Positions 32,850 to 45,900 of a DNA stretch of 64,000 nucleotides are shown piece by piece. Numbering within the stretch: the stretch's first letter is position 1; the number at the start of each line of letters is the position of its first letter. The stretch lies in assembly GCA_005281725.1 (NCBI GenBank), contig SSBO01000007.1, forward strand, positions 124,001 through 188,000, in the 5' to 3' direction. Made by a program: the position numbers and the translations under genes. Source of the stretch: Wuchereria bancrofti (Eukaryota; Nematoda; Chromadorea; Rhabditida; Onchocercidae). The notes beneath the pieces are model-generated. The model had not been told where the DNA came from. It was given only the letters and a program-made list of their open reading frames with translations, and ran no database searches.

Positions 32850-32933
32850 TTCAGAAATTACACCTGGCTAATGTTTTACGCTTCATACAGCTATACTGCT
32901 ATCCCTGATCTCAATTATACATTTTTTTGAACG
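32850..32933 (+). other. Probable 5' UTR exon of the TRPM gene, with a 19-residue upstream ORF
   Basis: An 84-base unique segment is bounded by an ATTATTCAG acceptor (AG at 32848-32849) and an ACG/GTAAGAA donor. Its composition is much richer than the flanks. No frame through it joins to the next exon as coding sequence, because an in-frame stop lies between a possible acceptor at 34269 and the ATG at 34308. It therefore reads best as untranslated leader. It contains a complete short ORF (32871-32930, MFYASYSYTAIPDLNYTFF) that could dampen translation of the channel. Confidence 0.45.
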
Positions 32934-33267
32934 GTAAGAAAATTTATAGATATTTTATATAACAACATTTACTAATTTAATTTTTCGTTTTTTTGTTTTA
33001 AATTTTCTTTAAATACGATTAATTATTTGAAATTATTGCAAATATCAAAAAAGGTCAGAATATACTTTACTTGCATATTAGTCGATGATTATTTGCTAAT
33101 GAGGTCAAAGCTTCGCCATCCTCCTTTAAGTTATGTTGTTGACCTTAGCATTGTTTATGTATGTAATGAACATATGTACCCTTTTTCATGCCATATATAT
33201 ATATAATTTTTTTTCTGTCATATACAAAAATATTACTGATTGAATTCCATTCATAATTATCACCATT

Positions 33268-33310
33268 TCTCCCTCTCTCCCTCTCTCTCTCTCTTTCTCC
33301 CTCCTTTCTT
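33268..33310. repeat. CT-rich microsatellite
   Basis: CCCTCTCTCC units on the plus strand, in the presumed 5' UTR intron of the TRPM gene. Confidence 0.7.
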
Positions 33311-34307
33311 TTCACATATATATTTTTCCCTTTTTTTTTTGTTTGTTTTTTTTTTGAATCAAAAATTTTTAATTCATTATTTTTTCCAAACTTTTAAAAT
33401 ATCACTTTCTTTCGTTTTTCCCTTAATTTTATTGACAATTCCTTAATTCTTCATTTAGACAAATATTTTTTATTGTTTTTGTCTTCGTTTTTCGTTTGTT
33501 TGCTTATTTGCAATCTTTTTTTTTTCTTCTCTTTGTAAATAAAATATTTCAAAACGTTAAAAAAAATAATTTGTTTCAATAAATGAATTAATAACACATA
33601 TTTTCAGTTTAGAAAATTAAAATGAATTATTCTTATCGTTTAATTTTTTTGTTTTTTTTTTTTAATCTGTTTATTTGAAAAAAAAAAGTGGAAAAAACAG
33701 AACGAATACGCATGCATTTTATGAAACAAACTGTAAAAAATGTATTATTTTCAAATGAGCCATAAATCAATGAATGGAATAAATGGGTCTGGTAGGGTTG
33801 ATTTTTCATCATATACTTTTTTCCTCTTTTTTTTTTTGCATTTTTCAATTTAAGTTTTTGTTCCAGAGAAATGATTGATTTCACAATATTATTAAATCTA
33901 GACTTAAATCATGTATTTTTTTCTTCTTTTTTCACTGCACTTAAATCTTAGTTAATTTTGAACTAATTCATTAAACTATTAAATGTTACATTTTAAATTT
34001 CAGATTTTAATATTAGTAACAATTTTGTTTAGTTATAGTTTAATTTCAGTTACAGTGCGAAATTTTTATTTTAAAATGCAATTTTTTAATTGTGAAGAAT
34101 AAAATTGAAAATGTTTTATTCAAAAAAAGAAAAAAGAAATTTCAAGCACAATTCTATTTTGTGCATTAACATTGTGTACATATCCCTTTTTCTCTTTTAT
34201 TGCTAAATTTGCTTTATTTCTCAAATTCAATTTTTTATTTAGCTTTTTGTCAGTGAATTGATTTTTTAGATATCAGTTTAAAAAAGTGAATTAAAAGAAA
34301 AATTAAT

Positions 34308-37300
34308 ATGTATACAAAACAATATCTGAAACCGTGGAGTGGAAATCAAAGATCTAATCCATCTGGTTAGTTTAATTTTGCAGTTGAGGAATGATAATTT
34401 CCAATTTATAAAATAATAAAAATTTTCCAACTAGCAAATATTTCGAAATATTTATTAACATTTTTCCTTTTGTGTGATATTTTGAATTGTGCCCTTTTAC
34501 TTACTACAAAATTTTTTATTTTTACCTGGAATTATTAAAGTATTTACCTGGAACTTATATACGAAATATTTTATTTGGAACTTAATTTTATATATTGAGG
34601 ATAATTCAATAAATTATAAAAATTAAATTCTGTTCATTTTCTCCTCAAATTCATCACTATTTTTAATTCCTTTACTGACAGTTCAAAAAAAAAAAAGTAA
34701 CAACAATTTACTATTATAGTATTAACTGTAGCAAATAAAAGAATGAAAAAAAAAAATAATCAAAATTTTGCATCGACATATTCTATTACAATTTCTAATA
34801 TATTACTAGAGTTAAATTTTGATTATTTCAGTAATTATAGATACTGGAGTTCAACGTCATGATCCTTCGACAGATACGTTGTACGTTAATGCCAGTAAGC
34901 AAACGAAACTTGATCCTGATAAAGCAGTCAAAGATTTAGAACTAAGGTAAATAATAGATTGGATCTATTTTAAATATCAATTAAATGTTTAGTACTTTAT
35001 CTATTGCTTATTAAAATTATTACTATTTCAATTATATATTATCTATTTTATATGTTAATTATTCAAATATATGCTACTATTATACATATCACTGTTAAGT
35101 GACTAATTAATTAAATGTAATTATGAATTAAATATAAGTGTAGGATTCAAATAAAAAATTTTAATTCCAGTCGTACATATTATTGTTTTAATTGTTGTAC
35201 CAATTAATATTAAATATCAAATAAAGTGAAAAAAATTAGTCAGTTACTTATTAATATAAACATAATTAGATTACTAATCACACGTGATTAGCTTTGTCAT
35301 AGAATTAAAATTATCTTAAATAAATTTAAGTAACTTTCAAATAGTCAGAAGGACGATGAGATAAGGATATGTAGAGAAAAACATATTAGCAATTTTTGTT
35401 GTTCTAGAATTGTTAACATTATGGAACACGTCTACAAATTGATTTTAATGTTATAAAAAATTTTAAATTTTAAATACATAAATAATTTTAACAATACAAA
35501 AACTAGACATAATCTAAATAATATACAATTTAAATAATATTTAATTAATAATCTAAAATAACATACAAATTAGTGGTATAAATTACACATCATTTTAATT
35601 AGTCTTTTTTTAGAATAGCAAAAACTCGAGAGCGAGCAGCTGGAAATGGTAATGCGACATCTGGCGGTCATCGTCACCGTCATCGAAATTCTGAAAACGG
35701 TATGTGTATTTTGCTTGCTTTTTGTAACTAATATCATTAATGTATCATTTTAACTGTTAGACTTAAATTTAAGCTTAAGTTTTTCTTTAAGTTTAATTTT
35801 AAACTGATTAAAGTTTCATGGTAAATCTTTCCAAACTTCTCCTTCTACCATACTTGATTGACCACTATCTTATTGTCTCAACATTAACAATATTGGTAAA
35901 ATATTGATAATATGTAACATAATTATTGATGTATGGGATATTATAAGTGCAAATTTAAAATTTGGAACTAAATATAAATTTAAAATTAAAAACTTCCCTA
36001 TTAATTTTGGAATAAAGGAAAAAGAGTAATGTAGTTAAAAATAAAGATAAATATGTCATAGCATAATTATCACTATCATTATAATTATTGTTACTTTTGA
36101 TATTATCGTTATTATCATCATCATCATTTGGTGTAACGGTGCGCTACAAAAACCATATTTATCGTATATCATCATTTACCGTAATCCGGCCCATAATACT
36201 GTAACTTTCAAAACTATGACAATTTTTGTATATAGGCAGCTGAAATTTTCAATATTTTAAATTTAGCAAAGCTGTTACGTGAAATGTTACGTAAATAAAA
36301 TAGGTGTAGGTTTTTCATTCCACTTCTTTATCTATTTATTTCATATAAGTCATTCATCTATTCATTATAATTGTACAATCGACACATGATTGAAAATAAA
36401 AGGTCATTCATAATAATAGGTCCATACAAAATTTTAACATTTAATTAGTATTATTGGATAACAATAACTGATATAAATTAAAAAAAATTACAAGCAATTA
36501 TTTCTTTTATTAGCATAAAATGAAGAAAAATAAAATAAAATATTGAGCACGTAAGTTTGAATAATCTTACAAGTTAGCATATATATGTGTCTATGAAATA
36601 TTATAAGCATTTTTTTTTTTTTTTGATAATCAAATATTTATTTGATTGTTTTTGATCTAAAAAATAATCAATAAATCAATATTTTCATGTGAAAGTGAAA
36701 GAAAAAATGAACGTTGTCGCAGAATGACACTTTTTTTTTTTTTTTAACTTTAAATGCAGTGGTTTCTCCCACATCAAATGATGTCATTGGTTTTAGGCAT
36801 GAGAGAGAGAGAGAGAGATGAAATAAGAGAAATTGTGGGAGGTCTGATAATCACCAAATTTAACATCAATAAACACACACACATACATATGCATACATAC
36901 ATACACACATACACTACATACATACTGAAAGGCTCATTATTTAGAAGTATTGCGCTTCTGAGATTAGCTAAATCTTATCAATATGTTAAAATTGTTATTC
37001 TCGAAACTTTCACTCACATGATTAAAGAGTCTTTTTCTTCCGTATTTCAAATTTAGATTGTAAATTTTAGCTGAAATTTATTCCATACCTCAAATTCATT
37101 AGATTGTAAATTTTAGCTGAAATTTATTCCATAACTCAAATTCATTCCTTTCATTCATTAAATTTTAGCTAGATTTCTTCTTTTTTTTTCTTTTTTAATT
37201 TATAGAATTCAAATTCTATTCAAAATGTGAATGCTTTAAATTATCGATAATTTCTGTTAGACAAATCTAAATCTCTTGCATAAGTGTATTCACCTTATAC

Positions 37301-39975
37301 GAATGCATGTATGCATGCATGCATGTATGCATCTTAATGTTTTCATGTTATGCATGTTGGTTTATATACATAATTGTCCAAATGACTATGTTTGTTTCTT
37401 TGCTTATTTATTTATTTACTTGCTTATTTGTTTTTTTTTTGTGTTTTTTCTTTTGTATAAAAATATATATACATAGATATATAATTTTAAAAAAATTTTT
37501 AAATATTCTGTTATTAAAACTTATCTTCGTTGCACTTTTTTTCTCTGTGTTCCATCATAATCAATGTTATTATATTAATAATAAATAGTATGCAACAAAG
37601 AAAAAAAACTAACAATAATTATTGTTATCTTTTCATTAGCAAATATGACAATAATAATATGATATGCAAAATGTATGTAATATATTAAAAATATATTATC
37701 ATTTATTCTTATCACTAAATTGTTATCATTACTTTATTGTATAAAGTGATAATAATATATGCAGGTGAAGTAGTAAATGAGTAATAAGCAACAATGCATG
37801 ACATTAGTTGCTAATACTTATAAAATTCATTAAAATCCACCATTATTAAGCACTTGGCTACAGATGACATTGATACTGCGACATATGCGCAATTTAAAAA
37901 TGCACATTCAAATATGGTTGGAGCCGTGAAATATTGAATGTAATTTAGTACAATTGCTAGGGACGATGCATTATGTTAGATTGGCTACAGATGACATTGA
38001 TACTGTGACATATGCGCAGTTTAACACGTATCCTATAGCTATACCTATTACGACTACAATAAGTACTACAAATATCACAAATGTAACAACAACAACAACA
38101 ACAACAGCAACAACAACAACAACAGCAATAGCTATAACAACAACAACGAATGAATTTATCGGTAATATCATCAAATGATATAATTAATTATCCATTCATT
38201 TCATATTATTTGTTTCTTACATTAATTTTTTATTTTAATCATCTCTCTACATTTTCTATATATTTTGTATAAATAAAAATGTATTTTATTACTGTTATTT
38301 CTAGGTTAATGTATATTTAATTGAATGAGTTTTTTATTTTATAAGTTTAATCTATATCCATGAATTTTTATTTTATAAATTGAATTTACAAACAAAGATT
38401 GGACATACATATATATATGTATAATGCATGCAGCATTTTTTTTTTCAATTTTGCATGCGACACTTTTTTTTTAATATATACGATTTTTATCTTACTATTC
38501 ATTCATATATATACCTATCTATTGTTTATAATTTTATGAAAAAAGAAGAAAAGAAGTCGAAATTCCCTAATGAAATGTTATGAATACTTAATTAGAAAAT
38601 TGTATGAATGATTCTGACACATAATAATAATAGGAGCATTCGAAAACAAAAAAGGAAATATTGGAAATGCATTAAAGAATATCACAAAAATTTATGCATG
38701 CAGCATTTTTTTCCAGTTTTTCTCTTTTTTCTTTTTTTTTAAAATACATTTTTTTGGATGAAATATTTATTGCTACTGGAAATTAAGAAAAATGAAATGT
38801 TTCTTTCAAATTTCATTCACGAATTGTATTTATTTTCCTAGCAAATTTATATCCAAATTTTGAGAGTCACTGATTTTCTGACAGATAATCGATACTTTAA
38901 AAAGAGAAAAAAAAAAGCGCACAATGGAAATTTTCTAGAATCTTCCATAATAAAACAAATTAATTATTGTTACTTATTACCATCAATTAAATTTATCATA
39001 ATTTCAATTTCAAGGATTGTCTTGTTTGTGCAATAATTTTCTTGCATCCATCGTATGAGTTTTATTAACAAGTAGACAAACTTAAAATACTCAAAATTAT
39101 TTTCTTTCTTTAATAGAACTATTGAAGAGTTTTTAGTCACTTTGATAAATGTTATTGAAACTTTTTGTAAAGAAATAGATTTTGATAATGAATTTATTTA
39201 TTTTGCTTTTTATAATTTTTTCAAAAAATTTTTAGAACCAGTTCGTAATGATAACAAATTGAAACCAATCATAAAAATGAAAAAAGAATCCGGAAATGGT
39301 GCACGTCACGTTCATTGCAATGATTGGCGTGAAATGTTAGCTTTGGTTAATGCGTCAAACAAAATGGCTGCTAACAATTACGCAGCGCAAACGGAGAAGG
39401 TAGAAATGTCAATTATCACTTTACTACTTTGCATAAAGAAATATAAAAATAGAAATAACTTAAAATTAAAAATATATAACCTATACTTTTTATAGGAAGT
39501 GCATAAAATTGTTATAATATTAATTAATTTATTTATTTGTTTAAACGACATTTTGGAAGTTCCTTTTATAGTTAAGCAATAGATTTCTTAACACGTACTG
39601 ATTCTTTTATTGGTTTTCTTGTACGACAGTGAAGTATGAGTTTGAAGAACTAATTAGGATAAGATTGTTTCGAAAAAATACTTAGATTATTTATTTGGGT
39701 GTAGTGAGATTTCAACCGTTTTATAAATGAAACTTATTTCTTCTTGTCAATTTTAATAAAGTATATGTGGAGAAAATAAATGACTAATGTCACTTAAATA
39801 AGTGACGTAATAAAGATTGATTTATGAAACTGGTCAATTAAATTAATCTTCTTCAACAAAAAAATTTCAGGATGCATCACCGAAGTGTTTTACGTCAGCG
39901 CCACCAGATGTATGTGCAACACCAACTTCATTAACTAGTACGATACATTTGAGAACAAGAGCTACTAGTTCAACT
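34308..39975 (+). CDS. TRPM exons 1-5: unique N-terminus
   Basis: Exons 34308-34365, 34832-34946, 35614-35699, 39236-39399 and 39871-39975 encode residues 1-176. The start is [19 protein letters not shown]. Exon 3 carries a His/Arg cluster (GGHRHRHRN). Exon 4 includes [20 protein letters not shown], the first clearly structured segment. Intron 3 is by far the longest inside the coding region (3.5 kb) and holds the candidate cassette exons listed separately. Confidence 0.85.
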
Positions 39976-42900
39976 GTAAGTTTATTATCACTTTTTATGG
40001 TTGTATTTTTTAGCTGGTTGAAATTTGAAATTATTTGATATGTTGATTATGGTGAGAATTTTACCTGAGCTGATATAATGAAAATTTTGATGTAATTGAA
40101 AAATTACTTTTTCTTTTACATTAATATCTATTTTCTTTCATTTGCAGTCATTGTTGCAAAATAATTGGGTGGAACAAACATTCAAAAAACGTGAATGCAT
40201 TCAGTTTATAGCGAGTAATCGATATCCTGAAAAGTAAGAATACTTTAGGAAGACTGAATGACTTTTTTTCTTGATATTATAGTAATAATGAAACGAATAT
40301 TTCATGATCTGTTTAGATGTTGTTGTGGAAGGTTGAAACGGATTCATATCTCAAGTCGACAATGCTCAACATCATGGGATATTCCATCAACTGAAAAAGT
40401 TCAGAATGTAGCACGAAGTGATGAAGAAGCCGAACCAGAGATGACTGGTGGTGAAAGTGAGGTTGGACAATCAGTAAGTATAACAAGTATTTGCTAAAAT
40501 TTTCTTTCCATTATTTCATATCTTTAATTCAGATTATCTTTTGAAACGAATTTCTGTGAAATAATATTTTTGAAATTCGAATTTTTTTTTTTTTCTGTAT
40601 CTTATATATGGTCTTTTTCTTTCTCAATTTTTAAAAAAAGTTCTCTTTTTTTTCCTCTCTCTCTCTTATGTTTTAGAAACAACCTACAAAAGCTACTGAG
40701 AAGTGGACGATAAGGAAGCATACAGCTTTATTTCCAACCGATGCCTATGGTACAATTGAATTTCAAGGTTGGTACATTATGCTCATGATAAAATATATTG
40801 TTTTCTATCTGACTGTTTGGATCCGATATTTGAGGTAGACCAATTGGTAGACCATTATTATTTTGTTACTGACAATAATTTTTATTTTTAATGAAATTAG
40901 TATTTCAATTATAACAATCATAAAAAACTTATAAGTTGTAAAATTTTTTTTATGGATATAGCATTGTATGGTTCTTTTGCGATAAGCGAAAATCATTTTT
41001 CTAGTATCATTTCAATAATTCAAAAGAAATATGGCTTCGAACGATGAAAAATAATGATTTCGATGGATTCTTCTTTATTCTTTTAAGTTATATTAAGTTC
41101 ATTACAACATTTCAGGTGCTCCTCATCCATATAAGGCTCAATATTTGAGGTTAACAGTTGAATCAAATCCTGCTGATATTATGGATTTATTCGAATCAGT
41201 TTGGAATGTACCTGCTCCAAAATTAATTATAACAGTTCATGGAGGCATGACTGATTTTGAGTGAGATATTATAACTATTTAAATTGTTTTTTTTTTGATT
41301 TAGCATTGTTTTCTGCTGAGAAAGTTTTTCATACTCATAGATGGCATGAACACTGAGTAATAGTGATTGTGTCGATGAAATGAGTATGTAAGGTAGAGTG
41401 AGCAATGTTTTCTAAATTTGACAAAATTCGGAGTATTTTTTATTCCAATTTTTTAGCTTACAACCAAAATTAGCACGAGTATTTCGTAAGGGTTTATTAA
41501 AAGCAGCGAAGACCACAGGTGCATGGATTATTACTGCAGGTAAATAATTTCTTCAATCTCTTTTGAATTATATAAAAGTTTAAACTCTAACAGTCAGTAA
41601 TTCCAGCTGAAGAATTTTAATAAATGAATTCAATTTTCTAATAATGAAGGCAATTTAGGCATCAACGCTGGTGTAGTTCGTCAAGTTGCAGCTGCAGTTG
41701 ATGGTTCAGGTAGCGTTTCACGGGTTCGTTCCAAAATAGTCACCATTGGTATTGCTCCATGGGGTTTATTAAAAAAGCGAGACAATCTTTTAGGACAGGT
41801 AAGTTTCGGATTTACATTTGGACTTAATTCTTTAAATCTGAAATTCTCATCTATTAAATTAATGGTCATTTTTGTTGCAGTCTTTTTGGTATAACTGTCT
41901 TTATACTATTCAAATACCTGATTTCATTTCAGGATGCAGTCGTCCCATATCATCCACATTCCTTCTCTCCTAAAGGGCGATTTGCTGTATTGAATAATAG
42001 ACATTCATATTTTCTGCTTGTTGATAATGGTACTATAGGACGGTATGTTTTCAACAAATCCAGCTAGTTCTTACTTTATGTACAGTTTCATTTTTCTCAT
42101 AACACTAAAATTAAATTATATAATTTGCAGTCTCTTTTTATGTGTTATTTGTTAATTTTTTTCTTTCGATCTTAATTTTTTTGTGCTAATGATATTGATA
42201 ATTATTATGATAATTCGTAGAATGTTTCTGCATTATTTAGTTATGGAGCTGATGTAATATTGAGGAAAAGACTAGAATCATATATTTCTGAAAAACGAAC
42301 ACTTGGTAATGGAACACGAAGTGTTCCGGTTGTTTGTGTTGTCTTAGAAGGTGGAACTTGTACAATTAAAGCAGTTTATGATTGTGTATGCACGTAAGTT
42401 TACTTCCTTTAATTAGTTGTCTTAATTACTTTTATCTACTACTGATTACTTATATACTTAATCTATACTGATATATATTATTAAGTAAAAAGAAATTGCT
42501 ATAATGTTAATTCAGTTCGATTGTGAAATTTATCATTACATTTTTATTTTACATGATCTTAATTTTATCCATTGAACTACTGGTATCATAAGGCTTCCGT
42601 CAATGATTAGTTTTTAATTTTGTACACTTTGAAATTGTTTGACCAATAAAGGTGTCTAGCTTGAACCTTGAAGCAAAATAAGTGATATAAAATAAGAGAT
42701 TTAAACGATTTATTTTTAATATTTATAGGTCACCACGAGTTCCAGTCGTTGTCTGTGATGGAAGTGGTCGCGCAGCTGATTTGTTAGCATTTGCGCATCA
42801 ATATGTACAAGAGGATGGGTAACTTTTTTTGTCTTTCCAAATTTTCAAATCAAATCACTAACACTGTTTGGTTACTTACAAAGTTTATATCCGTTATGTC

Positions 42901-45900
42901 AACACTTCGGACATCATTACTACTATCTATTCTGTAATATAGACATCCTAACAAACTTTTGTAATATTAAATGAAAAACTGGATTGTGTTCATATACTGA
43001 TTAGCTGCTGTTAATAACTCGAATATATTTAGCTTTAGCTGATCATTTAGATTTTGTTAAGTTTCCTAGAAAATATCTGTATTTTGTTGTCAATTAATCT
43101 ACAGAGTTGTTGCCGTTCTCTCATATGTTTCACTTTTTTTCTTTTTTTTTTTTTTTTGTTTCTTTTTTTCCGATGTTCTGATTTTAGACAGTTACCTGAA
43201 CGTGTCAAACCTCAGTTGTTCAGTTTAGTGCAATTTGTATTTGGTTATGATGATGAGGCAGCAGAAAAGCTTCTAGAACAATTGATGATGTGTGTTCGTC
43301 AAAGGCATTTGGTCTTTTTTTTTTATTTGTCTTTGAAATAATCTTAAAATTTGAATTTTTTAACAAGATTAAAAGATGTTATAATGAATTTCGTTAAGTA
43401 TATGTCTAGATAAGAGATCTTATCAAACAAAGTTTCTTATGTATTACTAATGAGAAAAAAAACTTTAAGTAACTTCTATGGTATTTACTTTATCTTTTTA
43501 TACACCTTTCTTAATCCCTTTTGTCCTATATGGTCTTCTTTGAAGAAATTTAAAATGAAACTAACACAGTTACTGATAGAAGAGGTAGATATATTGGTAC
43601 CATAATATGGCAATTATTCGAAAGTTCTTTTTTTTAAAAAAAAAAGAAAAATCTGAACAAATTTTAAAAAATTTCATATTACAGATAACAGTTTTCCGTT
43701 TGGGTGAAGATCAAAAACAAGATGTTGATCATGCAATATTGACTGCTTTATTAAAAGAGCAGAATTTATCAGCATCAGATCAACTTGCATTAGCATTAGC
43801 TTGGAATCGTGTTGATATAGCACGATCAGATATATTTGTGTTAGGACAGGTTTGGTACTTAGTTTTCTGAATATGTGCAATAAACATTAGAATTCATTTT
43901 CATGAACAAACATTTTAAAAAATATCATATTACAAATAACAGTTTTCTGTTTATGTGAATTACCATTGAATGAAAAATGATATGCTTTTGAAATACTGAT
44001 TGTTTTATTTTCCTTTTTTTTTTTGTTAAAACGCATAAGATATTTCATGATACTTTTATTAATGGTTTAATGGATGTGACCATATAATATTAGCAGTAAA
44101 ATCATTAGAAATAAAAATTAGAATGAGAAATATTAAGGTTATAATTTTGTAGGATTGGCCAAAGACAGCCCTTCATAATGCGATGATGGAAGCTTTAATA
44201 AATGATCGAGTTGATTTTGTTCGTTTATTGCTTGAAAATGGCGTAAGCATGGGTAACTTTTTAACCATTGGTCGACTAGAAGAGTTATATAATACGGTAA
44301 GTGAAAATTCTTTATTCTTACAGTAGCAGCTGATATTTTTTTTTTGATTATTCTTATCAAACAGTATAAATTGATTTATTCAAATTAGTTAGAATTTGCC
44401 TCAATGATCAAAATTTTTAGAAGGCAACAATGAAACTATTAAATTATGAACCTGTAAAGGTTAACTTTGTGAGAAACAAACAGAAGTTAATTTATCATTT
44501 TGCTTACTACCTCATAATTTGCAATAGACTACTTTCTTTTTCTTTTTGTACTATTCACGTAATTTCATATAATTGAATTCATCATCAATTAATAGGCTTA
44601 GAAATGGAATGACATATTTGTTTTACAATGATATATTTTAAATTATTATGATATATTTTAAATTATTATTACATGATACAATGGATTAAATTATTATCAA
44701 ATTTTAACATCATTCAGTATTTTAAGACATAAGCAATTTTAGGATAAAGGACCGCCTAATACACTTTTTTACGTAGTGCGAGATGTGGTTAAAATTCGTG
44801 ATGGATATCGTTATCGGCTACCTCACATTGGTCTTGCAATTGAAAAACTTATGGGTTATGCTTATAAATCATCGTATACAACAGAACCATTCCGTTCTAA
44901 ATATGTTCTTTATAGGAATAAATTAAAGGTATATAATTATTAATTTCTGAAATACAAAGCTAATAATAGCTAGCATACATTCCTGGCTGCTTTTTTTTAT
45001 TACTGATTTTTTTCATATGCATGATTTTTAGCACAATTAGTTTTAAAAATTACTTTTCATTTTCACTCTGCTTAAAATTTATGAAAGTTTTCAGTTTTTT
45101 CTTTTTTTTTTTAAGAAACTTCGGAAACAAAATCAGGATAGTACTCGAGATTCCTTCATATCTGATGGATATGTTACACCATTGGCAAATCCGGATAATC
45201 TTGTTACGGATTCTGTTTTGGCTGCATATTCTGGAAATCGCGCATTAAGTCATCATATATTATGGCGCTCAAGGCGAGATGTATGTTTCTAGCATATATA
45301 ATTCCAAAATTTCAAAGTTACTAGTTCCTAATATTTTGCTTCAACAATAAATTTCGGTGATGAAATGACTGGAAGAATTTAAATTTCCAGAATCCAGCAA
45401 GTAATTTTGGAATAATGGCACCACCGAAACCGGTTGCCGTGCAGGAAACAGTTATTGATATCGAAAATGGTAAGAATTAATTTTAATTATGTAATATTGT
45501 GGATAGCATTTCGGAATTTTGTGATAACATTTGGGGGGGTGTAACATTTCATAATTTCATTTGATGATTTGTAATAAAATTATTTGTGGCTTTATTTTCA
45601 GAATCTTTATGTTCGGATACGGAAAAAGATATGGATGATTTCAAATATCCGTTCAATGAACTTCTTGTTTGGGCTGTTTTAACCAAACGACAGGAAATGG
45701 CACTATGTATGTGGCAGCATGGTGAAGAAGCTATGGCAAAGGTTCATTTTATTTATTAGAAGTTAGATTAAATTTAAGAATTTGATCTTATTTGTTCTTC
45801 TTGTTAACTGAAAACTGGCATTTAATATCATTTTAAAGCTGCATTTTTTTTTTTTGTTTTTTTTGCATTTGGTATTTCAAAAAGTCTTATGGAACTTCCA

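Noticed and set aside
36130..36215. tRNA-like A-box (TGGTGTAACGG) in TRPM intron 3
   Set aside because: No B-box (GGTTCRANYC) at the right distance and no cloverleaf arms were found.
39116..39235. Upstream extension of TRPM exon 4 from an acceptor at 39114-39115 (open frame from 39142)
   Set aside because: The phase left by exon 3 would read into a TAG from that acceptor. The acceptor at 39234-39235 fits exon 3 exactly.
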